In this document: positions 40,496 through 48,924 of the stretch, piece by piece | Numbering within the stretch: position 1 is the stretch's first letter | How the letters are laid out: each line of letters begins with the position of its first letter | Source of the DNA: Bacillota bacterium | GTDB taxonomy: Bacteria > Bacillota > Clostridia > Acetivibrionales > JAMNXU01 | Assembly: GCA_023623175.1 (NCBI GenBank) | Contig: JAMNXU010000039.1 | Coordinates: 124,001-188,000, forward strand | Reading direction: 5' to 3' | Length of the DNA stretch: 64,000 nt | Notes under the pieces: model-generated | Database searches by the model: none | Seen by the model: the letters and a program-made list of their open reading frames with translations, nothing else | What the model was told of the DNA's origin: nothing | Program-made: the position numbers and the translations under genes

Positions 40496-41248
40496 ATGAA
40501 TGCTGAAAAGCAGGATTACAAAGTTGTGGTCAAAAATCTGACCAAGTACTTTGGAGATTTGCACGTTTTGGACAATATATCCTTCAATATAAGGAAAGGC
40601 GAGTTTTTGTGCGTAGTCGGGCCTACCGGCTGCGGCAAAACAACGTTTCTCAATCTGCTGACAAGGATATACACGCCGACGAAAGGAGACCTTTATATCG
40701 ACGGCAAGCCTGCTGATCCCAAGAAGCACAACCTGGCATTTGTGTTCCAGGAGCCTTCAGCGATGCCGTGGCTTACCGTTGAGCAGAATCTCCGGTTCGG
40801 GCTTGAGATAAAAAAGCTTAGTAAAAAGGAAATCGACGAAAGGGTTAACGAGATAATTTCACTGCTGGGTCTCGAACCCTTCAGGAAAGCCTATCCCCAT
40901 CAGCTGTCCGTAAGTACGGCGCAGAGGATCATTATAGGAAGGGCATTTGCCATGAATCCTGACCTTTTGCTTATGGACGAGCCCTATGGTCAAATGGATA
41001 TTAAACTTCGATTTTATCTCGAGGATGAAGTCATTCGTCTATGGAAGAAGCTTGGCAGCACCGTTGTGTTTATCACTCACAATATAGAGGAAGCGGTTTA
41101 TCTGGCAGAAAGAATACTGATCCTCACAAACAAGCCGACAACCATCAAGGAGGAAGTAATCGTCGACCTGCCGAGGCCGAGGGATGTTACTTCGCCGGAA
41201 TTTGTAGAAATAAGAAAGCACGTAACGGAGCAGATAAAATGGTGGTAA
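40496..41248 (+). CDS. ABC transporter ATP-binding protein 2 (degenerate signature LSVST, intact H-loop)
   Basis: Walker A GPTGCGKT; LSVSTAQR; LLLMDEPYGQMD; VVFITHNIEEAV. Confidence 0.93.
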   Translation: MNAEKQDYKVVVKNLTKYFGDLHVLDNISFNIRKGEFLCVVGPTGCGKTTFLNLLTRIYTPTKGDLYIDGKPADPKKHNLAFVFQEPSAMPWLTVEQNLRFGLEIKKLSKKEIDERVNEIISLLGLEPFRKAYPHQLSVSTAQRIIIGRAFAMNPDLLLMDEPYGQMDIKLRFYLEDEVIRLWKKLGSTVVFITHNIEEAVYLAERILILTNKPTTIKEEVIVDLPRPRDVTSPEFVEIRKHVTEQIKWW

Positions 41249-41256
41249 CGGATGCT

Positions 41257-41291
41257 ACTTTCCCCTGGAGACAATAATGCCAGGGGAAAGT
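41257..41291. terminator. Stem-loop after ATPase 2 gene (no T-tract; possible processing/attenuation hairpin)
   Basis: ACTTTCCCCTGG AGACAATAATG CCAGGGGAAAGT. Confidence 0.5.
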
Positions 41292-41359
41292 GCTTATCTG
41301 ACGTTTGCAGATATAAGGAATAAATCGTTATCTGAAACAGAGCAGGATATGCTTTCAGT

Positions 41360-42121
41360 TTGTCTTCGGTTGAAGCATGTCCGGGTACAGGAGGAAGGCC
41401 GTTGACTATAATAACCGTTGCACTGATCAATTTTTTGTCTGCGTTCATCCAGGCGGCCAGTGGTCTTGGCTACGCCATATTTGCCATGTTTTTTATGCCG
41501 ATGGTACTGCCGTTTCAGCAATGCTCCCTCATAAGCGCGGCGGTAATTGTTGTAATTGGCATTCAAATGACTGTGTCATTAAGGTCTTACATAGATGTCA
41601 GGAAAGTAATACTGCCAATGTTTTTTTGCATACTGACGACGGGAGTGGGGATTTACATCATCCGTGTGACCAACGCCGGTGTGCTGAGAAAAACAATGGG
41701 CGTATTTCTGCTTGTGCTTTCCGTTTATTTCTATATTACCGAAAAGCACGGTATCAAGGTGAAGGAAAGTTTCCTGAGCGGTGCCGCAATAGACGCCATA
41801 ACCGGGCTTACAACCGGGATGTTCAATATTGTCGGTCCTTTTCTTACCCTGTACTACTACGGAAACAGCAAAAACAACCTCGAATTCAAGGCCAATCTCG
41901 AATTCAGTTTCCTGATTGCCGGAATTTACTCCCTTTGTCTTAATCTTTTTTATATAAAACCCGATGCTTTTTTGCTAAAAACCATCGGTCTATCGGCGAT
42001 CGCATCCGTTGCGGCTGGAATAACGGGCCTGCGGCTGTTCAGGAAACTGGACAGGAAGAAACTGAAATATGTGATTTTGTGCACGTTGCCGCTGATGGGT
42101 GTAATTCAGTTGGTCAGATAA
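41360..42121 (+). CDS. Sulfite exporter TauE/SafE-family membrane protein
   Basis: Multi-TM; SAFIQAASGLGYAIFAMFFMPMVLP; TGLTTGMFNIVGPFLTLYYY; exact start uncertain (TTG ~41402 possible). Confidence 0.85.
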   Translation: MSSVEACPGTGGRPLTIITVALINFLSAFIQAASGLGYAIFAMFFMPMVLPFQQCSLISAAVIVVIGIQMTVSLRSYIDVRKVILPMFFCILTTGVGIYIIRVTNAGVLRKTMGVFLLVLSVYFYITEKHGIKVKESFLSGAAIDAITGLTTGMFNIVGPFLTLYYYGNSKNNLEFKANLEFSFLIAGIYSLCLNLFYIKPDAFLLKTIGLSAIASVAAGITGLRLFRKLDRKKLKYVILCTLPLMGVIQLVR

Positions 42122-42130
42122 AATACAATT

Positions 42131-42171
42131 CATCCGGCCTTCGAATCGTTTTCGACGCTGCGGCTCGTCGG
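42131..42171 (+). repeat. Dispersed intergenic repeat, copy 2 (truncated)
   Basis: CATCCGGCCTTCGAATCGTTTTCGACGCTGCGGCTCGTCGG matches 56872-56912. Confidence 0.82.
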
Positions 42172-42268
42172 AGAATTGTTATAAAAATAACGAAAAAGTA
42201 CAAAATACTACAAGATTGTTAAAGAATTAACGCTTCCGTGGACAGTATAATTAACCCGGAGGTGTATA

Positions 42269-43309
42269 ATGATGAATTCGTTGGAACGCGTATCGTTGAT
42301 TTTGCAGCACAAGGAAGCGGACCGTGTTCCGGTTTACCCGCTGATTAACAGTATTTCAAGAAAATATACCGGTATCAGTTATGCTCAATGGGCAAGGGAC
42401 GCTGAAAAATGCGCCGAGTCTATTATCAAGGCAACGGACGACATTGACGTTGATTGCATATGCTCCCTCGTAGACCTTTCGGTTGAGGCAGCTGATTTCG
42501 GACAGGAGATAGAATATCCTGAGGATGCGGCGGCCAGGCCTTCTCACAGCAACTGGCTGATTAAAACCGCCGAAGAATATTCAAAAATCGAGCCTGTCAA
42601 TCCCCGTAAAACACCCAGGATGAGCGGGCATATAAAGCTATGCGACATACTTGTGAAAGCCAGGGGAAAGGAGAAACCCGTAGTGGCCTTTGTATTTGGC
42701 CCTCTTGGCGTTCTGAGCATGATGAGGGGACAGCAGGATCTTTTCATGGATTTGTATGACGAGCCGGACAGAGTGAAATCTGCACTGGAAGCGGTTAATG
42801 AAACCCTCCTGGAATATGTCAGGGCGCTTATTGAAACCGGCGTACATGCCGTAATGTTTGATACGCTTTTTGCCTCCCAGTCAATAATGAGCAAAAGCAT
42901 GTGGGACGAGTTTGAAGGCATTTACGTGGAAGAACTGGCGCAGTATGTCCATGGGCAGGGCCGGATGGTCATGATACACAACTGCGGAACGGGAATTTAC
43001 TTTGACGCGCAGATAAAACGCATGAAGCCCGAAGCAATTTCATTTTTGCACATTCCCGACGACTGCTCTTCCTTTGCGGAGGCCAAGGAAAAATACGGAA
43101 ACGTGACGACTCTCATAGGCCATATTCCTCCGGAATGGCTGATTACCGCTACTAAGGAAGAAATAGAGGAGGAATGCAGGAAGGAAATAGAGATGCATAA
43201 GAAAGGCGGCGGGTTCATACTGGCGACGGGATGCGAATTTCCTTCGGTCCTGGGACCGGAAAAGGCCAAATATATCGTTGAGGCCTGCAGAAAATACGGG
43301 AAATATTAA
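42269..43309 (+). CDS. Uroporphyrinogen decarboxylase-family protein (MtaA/CmuA-like methyltransferase candidate)
   Basis: KEADRVPVYPLINSISRKYTG; MVMIHNCGTGIYFD; GHIPPEWL; ILATGCEFP. Confidence 0.85.
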   Translation: MMNSLERVSLILQHKEADRVPVYPLINSISRKYTGISYAQWARDAEKCAESIIKATDDIDVDCICSLVDLSVEAADFGQEIEYPEDAAARPSHSNWLIKTAEEYSKIEPVNPRKTPRMSGHIKLCDILVKARGKEKPVVAFVFGPLGVLSMMRGQQDLFMDLYDEPDRVKSALEAVNETLLEYVRALIETGVHAVMFDTLFASQSIMSKSMWDEFEGIYVEELAQYVHGQGRMVMIHNCGTGIYFDAQIKRMKPEAISFLHIPDDCSSFAEAKEKYGNVTTLIGHIPPEWLITATKEEIEEECRKEIEMHKKGGGFILATGCEFPSVLGPEKAKYIVEACRKYGKY

Positions 43310-43404
43310 TTGAAGATTTGCTATTGATAAAACTGAAATTAAGTTTTATAATGTTTTTAAATTGTCTGAATAAATTATACTGTATTAACTAAATTGTATA
43401 AATT

Positions 43405-43439
43405 AAACTGTGCGGGCCGGTTTTCAGCCCGTACAGTTT
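43405..43439 (+). terminator. Stem-loop downstream of the UroD-family gene
   Basis: AAACTGTGCGGGC CGGTTTTCA GCCCGTACAGTTT. Confidence 0.55.
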
Positions 43440-43527
43440 GTGCAGTACGGTAGCAGATTATTAATTGCAGGCTGTTTAGACAATTAAATTTTAAATTTAA
43501 TAACGGTAGAACGGGAGGACGGTAGGT

Positions 43528-45162
43528 ATGCCTATCACTGAATTTTTGTCTCGCAACGCCGAGCTTTACGGCGATGAAAACTGTCTTACTGAAATCAATT
43601 TTGACGTCAGCGAGAGACAGAATGTCCCATGGAAACAGTATGAACTTATTGAAAGCAATCCGACCGGCAAATACCGGAAGGAGATGACGTGGCGCGCTTT
43701 CGAGGAAAAGGCGAACCGGTTTGCCAACCTGTTGATCAAAAGAGGTATAAAAAAGGGAGACAAGGTAGCAATTCTTTTGATGAACTGCCTGGAATGGCTA
43801 CCCATTTATTTCGGCGTATTGAAATCCGGCGCCATTGCTGTGCCGCTGAACTTCCGTTATACGGCGGAAGAAATCAGGTACTGCCTGGATCTTGCCGATT
43901 GCGTTGCCCTGATTTTCGGCCCGGAATTCATCAGCCGCATGGAGTGCATACTTGATCGCATACCAAAGGTAAGGTTGATTTTATCCACCGGTGAAAACCG
44001 CCCGGGTTTTGCGGAGAGCTATGAAGACCTTACGGCCGAATGCAGCACGGAAGCTCCGGATGTTAAAATTTGTGATGATGATGACGCAGCCATTTATTAT
44101 TCATCGGGCACAACGGGTTTCCCCAAAGCGATTTTACATACCCACGGAAATCTCGTTGCGGCCTGCATTACTGAACAGAAGCACCATGGACAAACGCGCG
44201 ACGACAATTTCCTTTGCATCCCGCCGCTGTACCATACCGGTGCGAAAATGCACTGGTTCGGCAGCCTGATTTCAGGAAGCAAAGCTGTCCTGCTGCGCGG
44301 AATAAAACCCGAATGGATTTTGAGGACTATTTCCGAAGAAAAAATAACAATAGTGTGGCTGCTGGTTCCCTGGGCCCAGGACATTCTCGACGCCCTGGAC
44401 AGGGGAGATGTAAGGCTTGAGGATTATGATCTGTCGCGGTGGAGACTGATGCATATCGGCGCGCAGCCTGTTCCGCCGAGCCTGATACGCCGCTGGAAGC
44501 AGTATTTCCCGCACCATGAATATGACACCAACTACGGCCTCAGCGAATCGACAGGTCCGGGATGCGTCCACCTTGGAATAGAAAACATTCACAAGGTAGG
44601 AGCCATTGGTTTGCCGGGCTACAACTGGCAGGCCGAGATTGTTGATTCCGGGGGCAGGCCCGTCAGGCAGGGCGAGGTCGGGGAGCTGATTGTAAAAGGT
44701 CCGGGCATAATGAAATGCTACTACAAGGATCCCGAAGCGACAGCGGCCGTCCTGAAGGACGGATGGCTGTATACCGGCGACATGGCGCGCAGGGACGAAG
44801 ACGGGTTCATTTACCTCGTGGACAGGAAGAAAGACGTGATCATCAGCGGCGGAGAAAACATTTATCCGGTCCAGATAGAAGATTTCCTGCGCGAACACGA
44901 AGCAATCAAGGATGTAGCGGTAATAGGGCTCCCCGACGAGCGGCTTGGCGAGATCGCGGCGTCCGTTATCGAGCTGAAACCCGGATATCAGTGCACGTGC
45001 GAGGAAATTGAAGAGTTCTGCAGGCAGTTGCCCCGTTACAAGCGTCCAAGGAAAATCATATTCGACACTGTTCCGCGCAACCCAACCGGTAAAATCGAGA
45101 AACCCCGTCTGAGGGAAAAATACGGCGCGGTGCAACTGGTGGCAATGCAGATGCAAAGGTAA
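43528..45162 (+). CDS. AMP-dependent acyl-CoA synthetase/ligase
   Basis: IYYSSGTTGFPKAILHTH; YGLSESTGPGC; DGWLYTGDMARRDEDGFIYLVDRKKDVIISGGENIYP; PRNPTGKIEK. Confidence 0.95.
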   Translation: MPITEFLSRNAELYGDENCLTEINFDVSERQNVPWKQYELIESNPTGKYRKEMTWRAFEEKANRFANLLIKRGIKKGDKVAILLMNCLEWLPIYFGVLKSGAIAVPLNFRYTAEEIRYCLDLADCVALIFGPEFISRMECILDRIPKVRLILSTGENRPGFAESYEDLTAECSTEAPDVKICDDDDAAIYYSSGTTGFPKAILHTHGNLVAACITEQKHHGQTRDDNFLCIPPLYHTGAKMHWFGSLISGSKAVLLRGIKPEWILRTISEEKITIVWLLVPWAQDILDALDRGDVRLEDYDLSRWRLMHIGAQPVPPSLIRRWKQYFPHHEYDTNYGLSESTGPGCVHLGIENIHKVGAIGLPGYNWQAEIVDSGGRPVRQGEVGELIVKGPGIMKCYYKDPEATAAVLKDGWLYTGDMARRDEDGFIYLVDRKKDVIISGGENIYPVQIEDFLREHEAIKDVAVIGLPDERLGEIAASVIELKPGYQCTCEEIEEFCRQLPRYKRPRKIIFDTVPRNPTGKIEKPRLREKYGAVQLVAMQMQR

Positions 45163-45292
45163 GGGATATAGGGGGAGTAATTATTTATCGAGGATACAGA
45201 TAAGAGGATAAAGATAACAGGTAACATACAGGTAACATACAGGTAATAAAAACAAGAAAATCAAGTTAAGATATCTATAATTGCTGGCTATT

Positions 45293-45328
45293 GATGATTG
45301 CTGAAATATAGATGATTGCTGAAATATA
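45293..45328 (+). repeat. Tandem duplication, 2 x 18 bp
   Basis: GATGATTGCTGAAATATA x2, preceded by ACAGGTAACAT-type repeats at ~45207-45245. Confidence 0.9.
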
Positions 45329-45356
45329 ATATTGTTGTCATAAAACCTGAAACAAT

Positions 45357-45414
45357 GCTTCCTGAAAGACAAACCAATGGCGTTGGCAGGATTGTCTTTC
45401 GGGAAGCTTTTTTG
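45357..45414 (+). terminator. Rho-independent terminator after acyl-CoA synthetase
   Basis: GCTTCCTGAAAGACAA...TTGTCTTTCGGGAAGC TTTTTT. Confidence 0.9.
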
Positions 45415-45548
45415 TTTATGGGGCCGTGTTTTTGCGGCGGTTGTAAAGGGTATAATACTGACGGTAGTTCCAAATTTGAGAAATAAGTGTATAATAGAAA
45501 TGCTTACAGCAAACTTATAGCAAACTCCCTTGCTTTTCGGAGGTACAA

Positions 45549-46490
45549 ATGAGGATCATCAGGCTGTTGGCGGCGGTTCTTGCCGTCGCATTAATATTTG
45601 GAGCATGCAGTCTGAAAAAGGACAGCAACCCGGATGGGGGCGCGGATAATAAAGATCCGAGGATCATTGTCACGTCTTTTTATCCGATGTATGTTTTTAC
45701 GCTGAATATTACGCAGGGTGTCGAAAATGTAAAGGTTGTTAACATGACCCAGCCGTCGACTGGCTGCCTGCATGATTATCAGCTTACTCCGGGCGATATG
45801 AAATTGCTGGAAAAAGCTGACGTACTTGTTATAAACGGGGCAGGGCTTGAGAACTTCATAGAGGATGTGCGGCCGCGCCTGGGGGATACAAAGATAATAG
45901 ACGCAAGCGAAGGATTGGAGCTCCTGGAAAACGGCGAAGAACTTGAACCCGGGGAAAGGGAGGACCATGGGCATTCCGTCAATCCCCATATCTGGGTCAG
46001 CGTTTCCGGCGCGATCGGCCAGGTGACGAACATAGGCAATGAACTGGCGGAAATTGACCCGGCCAATGCTGAAAAATACCTGTCCAATGCACGGGCGTTT
46101 GTCAATAAACTGGAACAGCTCAGGGACAAAATGCACAGGGAGCTGGAAGACCTGCGAAGCAGGGATATTGTAACCTTTCATGAAGCTTTTGAATATTTTG
46201 CCGAAGAGTTCGACCTGAACGTGGTTGCAGCAGTAAGGCAGGAACCTGATAATGAACCCGGTCCTCAGCAGTTGGCAAGAATAATTGAAATTATACGGGA
46301 CAAAGGGGTTAAGGCCGTTTTCACGGAACCCCAGTATCCGTCGAAAATTGCGGAAACAATCGCGAGGGAAACGGGTGTTGAAATTTACGAACTCGACCCT
46401 GTCGCAACCGGTCCCGAAAAACCGGGTCCCGACTATTATGTCCGAGTAATGGAATCAAATATTGAAGTGTTGAAGAAGGCGTTGGAGTAA
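45549..46490 (+). CDS. znuA: Zinc/metal ABC transporter substrate-binding lipoprotein
   Basis: Lipobox FGAC; VTSFYPMYVFTLNITQG; REDHGHSVNPHIWVS. Confidence 0.93.
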   Translation: MRIIRLLAAVLAVALIFGACSLKKDSNPDGGADNKDPRIIVTSFYPMYVFTLNITQGVENVKVVNMTQPSTGCLHDYQLTPGDMKLLEKADVLVINGAGLENFIEDVRPRLGDTKIIDASEGLELLENGEELEPGEREDHGHSVNPHIWVSVSGAIGQVTNIGNELAEIDPANAEKYLSNARAFVNKLEQLRDKMHRELEDLRSRDIVTFHEAFEYFAEEFDLNVVAAVRQEPDNEPGPQQLARIIEIIRDKGVKAVFTEPQYPSKIAETIARETGVEIYELDPVATGPEKPGPDYYVRVMESNIEVLKKALE

Positions 46491-46491
46491 T

Positions 46492-47265
46492 ATGGAATTA
46501 ACCGGTGGAAAGCACATACGCGGAACATGCAGCGGGATGTGTTGCCTGAAAATTGAAAACTTAGGCGTTAAATTCGGCAAAAAGGTCATCCTGAGCGATG
46601 TCAACCTCCATGTTCACTGCGGCGAACTGACAGCAGTGATAGGACCGAACGGTGCAGGAAAAAGCACTCTGCTCAAGGCTATTTTGGGGGAGGTAAAGCA
46701 TACTGGGAGCCTCCAGTTTGTCAACGCTTTCTCGGAAATGGCGCAGCGCCCGCTGATAGGCTATGTGCCTCAGCACCTGGAATTTGACGCCGGCGCTCCT
46801 GCAAGCGTTTTTGATTTGTTCATGTCCTGCACGAGCAGATTGCCCGTGTGGCTTATGAAACCTTCGGGAATAAGGAAAAACGTGTTGAATGCGCTGGAAA
46901 GGGTGGAGGCTGCCCATTTGATAGACCGCTCGCTGGGTTCGCTTTCCGGCGGGGAGCTTCAGAGGGTGTTGCTGGCGCTTGCCCTTGAACCTTTGCCCAA
47001 CCTGCTGCTGCTCGATGAACCGGTATCGGGCGTAGACCGTAAAGGGCTCGAGCTTTTCTATGATTTGGTTTCTGAAATGAGAAAAAGGCACGACCTTTCC
47101 ATAATACTGGTATCCCACGATCTTGAGCTTATTGCGCAGCATGCCGACAGGGTCCTGCTGCTGAACGGCACCGTTCTGTCTTCCGGAACTCCCGGTGAAG
47201 TATATGCAAGCAGCGCATTTTTCGAAATTTTTGGCGACAATGGCTTCAGAGGAGGAAGTAAGTAG
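46492..47265 (+). CDS. znuC: Zinc/metal ABC transporter ATP-binding protein
   Basis: IGPNGAGKSTLLKAI; LSGGELQRVLLALAL; LLLLDEPVSGVD. Confidence 0.93.
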   Translation: MELTGGKHIRGTCSGMCCLKIENLGVKFGKKVILSDVNLHVHCGELTAVIGPNGAGKSTLLKAILGEVKHTGSLQFVNAFSEMAQRPLIGYVPQHLEFDAGAPASVFDLFMSCTSRLPVWLMKPSGIRKNVLNALERVEAAHLIDRSLGSLSGGELQRVLLALALEPLPNLLLLDEPVSGVDRKGLELFYDLVSEMRKRHDLSIILVSHDLELIAQHADRVLLLNGTVLSSGTPGEVYASSAFFEIFGDNGFRGGSK

Positions 47266-47266
47266 C

Positions 47267-48106
47267 ATGATGGACGCATGGTACAGGCTTGTGGATCTTG
47301 TTCTGCCCTTTGAATGGACGAGCCATATTTTCATGAAAAACGCACTGCTTGCGGTTTTGCTTTTTTCTCCCCTGTTCGGCCTTTTGGGTACTATGATTGT
47401 TAGCAACAGGATGGCCTTTTTCTCTGACGCGCTGGGCCATGGAGCTTTTACCGGCATTGCAATCGGCGGTCTGATGGGACTAATGGATCCGGTTTGGACC
47501 GCAGCGCTTTTCTCCATCGCTTTTTCCGTAGTTATAACGCTGATAAAGCATTACAGCAAGGCCTCGACGGATACCGTCATAGGCGTGTTTTCATCAACCA
47601 CCATTGCCACGGGACTGGTTATCATGTCGCGCGGCAAGGGGATTCCCAATTCCCTGCTGGTTGGCGACATATTGAGCATCACTCCGGGTGAAATTGCGTT
47701 TTTTTTAGGCATTTTCGCAGTTGTCATCGTTTTGTGGATCCTGATTCTCAACAGGGTGTTTCTCATCAGCATAAACCGTTCATTGGCGCTGAGCCGGGGA
47801 ATAAACCCGCTCTGGACCGAAATGCTTTTTACCGCGATAATAGCGGTAGTCGTTACCGTTTCACTTCAGTGGGTGGGAATCCTGATTATCAACTCAATGC
47901 TGGTACTCCCGGCTGCGGCCGCCAGGAATATTGCCGGCAGCGTGCGCAGTTACCATGCGTTTTCCGTGGCATCGGCGCTTGTTTCTGGAACGGGCGGCCT
48001 TGTGCTTTCGTACTTCTGGAACACCGCCACGGGAGCGACGATGGTCCTGTTGGCGGCACTGATCTATTTTGCCACGCTGGCGGTAAAAATCCGTTTCAGG
48101 AAGTGA
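47267..48106 (+). CDS. znuB: Zinc/metal ABC transporter permease
   Basis: ABC-3 family; MAFFSDALGHGAFTGIAIG; VGILIINSMLVLPAAAARNIA; start by SD AGGAGG upstream of 47267. Confidence 0.93.
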   Translation: MMDAWYRLVDLVLPFEWTSHIFMKNALLAVLLFSPLFGLLGTMIVSNRMAFFSDALGHGAFTGIAIGGLMGLMDPVWTAALFSIAFSVVITLIKHYSKASTDTVIGVFSSTTIATGLVIMSRGKGIPNSLLVGDILSITPGEIAFFLGIFAVVIVLWILILNRVFLISINRSLALSRGINPLWTEMLFTAIIAVVVTVSLQWVGILIINSMLVLPAAAARNIAGSVRSYHAFSVASALVSGTGGLVLSYFWNTATGATMVLLAALIYFATLAVKIRFRK

Positions 48107-48113
48107 AAAAAGA

Positions 48114-48138
48114 AAGAGGCCGGTTGAGCCTCTTGATT
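48114..48138. terminator. Terminator hairpin between znuB and convergent small ORFs
   Basis: AAGAGGC CGGTTGA GCCTCTT. Confidence 0.65.
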
Positions 48139-48143
48139 TAAGT

Positions 48144-48236
48144 TTAATCCCAGTCAATAAGCAGTAATATGATTATGATGATTATAATTATCCAAATCCA
48201 CTGACCGCAAAAGCCAAAACCTCTGTTTTCCTCCAC
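48144..48236 (-). CDS. Candidate 30-aa membrane microprotein (GTG start)
   Basis: MEENRGFGFCGQWIWIIIIIIIILLLIDWD*; GGGAG upstream; shares (E)(D/N)RGF N-terminus with the adjacent ORF. Confidence 0.65.
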   Translation of the reverse strand: MEENRGFGFCGQWIWIIIIIIIILLLIDWD

Positions 48237-48314
48237 CGATAGATCACTCCCTTCCCCTGCCGGTTGAGACTGCTTGATTGTGCTGATTAAGCCTGAAGCC
48301 GCCGGATTAGTCAA

Positions 48315-48425
48315 TTAGTCACGGAATTTTCTGCTATTCCAGAAAAGCAGCAGGAAAAGGATTATGAACCATAAAATTTCGTCATCGTTGAAGAATTTGC
48401 CGAGAAAGCCTCTGTCTTCACTCAT
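48315..48425 (-). CDS. Candidate 36-aa membrane microprotein
   Basis: MSEDRGFLGKFFNDDEILWFIILFLLLFWNSRKFRD*; perfect AGGAGG 8 nt before ATG. Confidence 0.75.
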   Translation of the reverse strand: MSEDRGFLGKFFNDDEILWFIILFLLLFWNSRKFRD

Positions 48426-48647
48426 TTTGTATACCTCCTGATTATTATGTTGGTTGAATTTTCTGTTACATACTATTCCGCTCTGGGTAAATTTGTTACA
48501 AGGAATAACATAAAACCTTTAAATAAAGTCTAATGAAATATCGAACTGGTCGAGCAATTATCCCGGGTATAAAAATGTGAAAACTGAAATAGCCTAGATT
48601 TGTTACGATGCAGTTTGTGCATAAGAAAGGTATGGTGCCTGATGTGC

Positions 48648-48797
48648 ATGGAGGGCATTAATGTATTAAGAGAAAGGCTTGATAAGTTGCTTGCCGACAA
48701 AAACGCGACAAGCGAGGAAATACTTGAGTTAAGCAGGGAACTGGACAAGCTGATTGTTGAATTTATCCGACGCAATGAGGGAGAAAATCACAAATAA
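48648..48797 (+). CDS. Spo0E-like aspartyl-phosphate phosphatase family protein
   Basis: INVLRERLDKLLADKNATSEEILELSRELDKLIVEFIRR (SxxLD motif). Confidence 0.85.
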   Translation: MEGINVLRERLDKLLADKNATSEEILELSRELDKLIVEFIRRNEGENHK

Positions 48798-48924
48798 TAT
48801 TGTTAAAAATGCACTAAAGACCATGGAATATTTTATAAAACTATTTAATTACAGTCGGCGAATTGTATGGTAATATAGAGTTGAGGCTATTTATGCCAAT
48901 ACACTCTAAAAGGAGCAATAAACC

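Noticed and set aside
46561-47517. 318-aa minus-strand ORF opposite znuC/znuB
   Set aside because: Overlaps two well-supported genes; no family features
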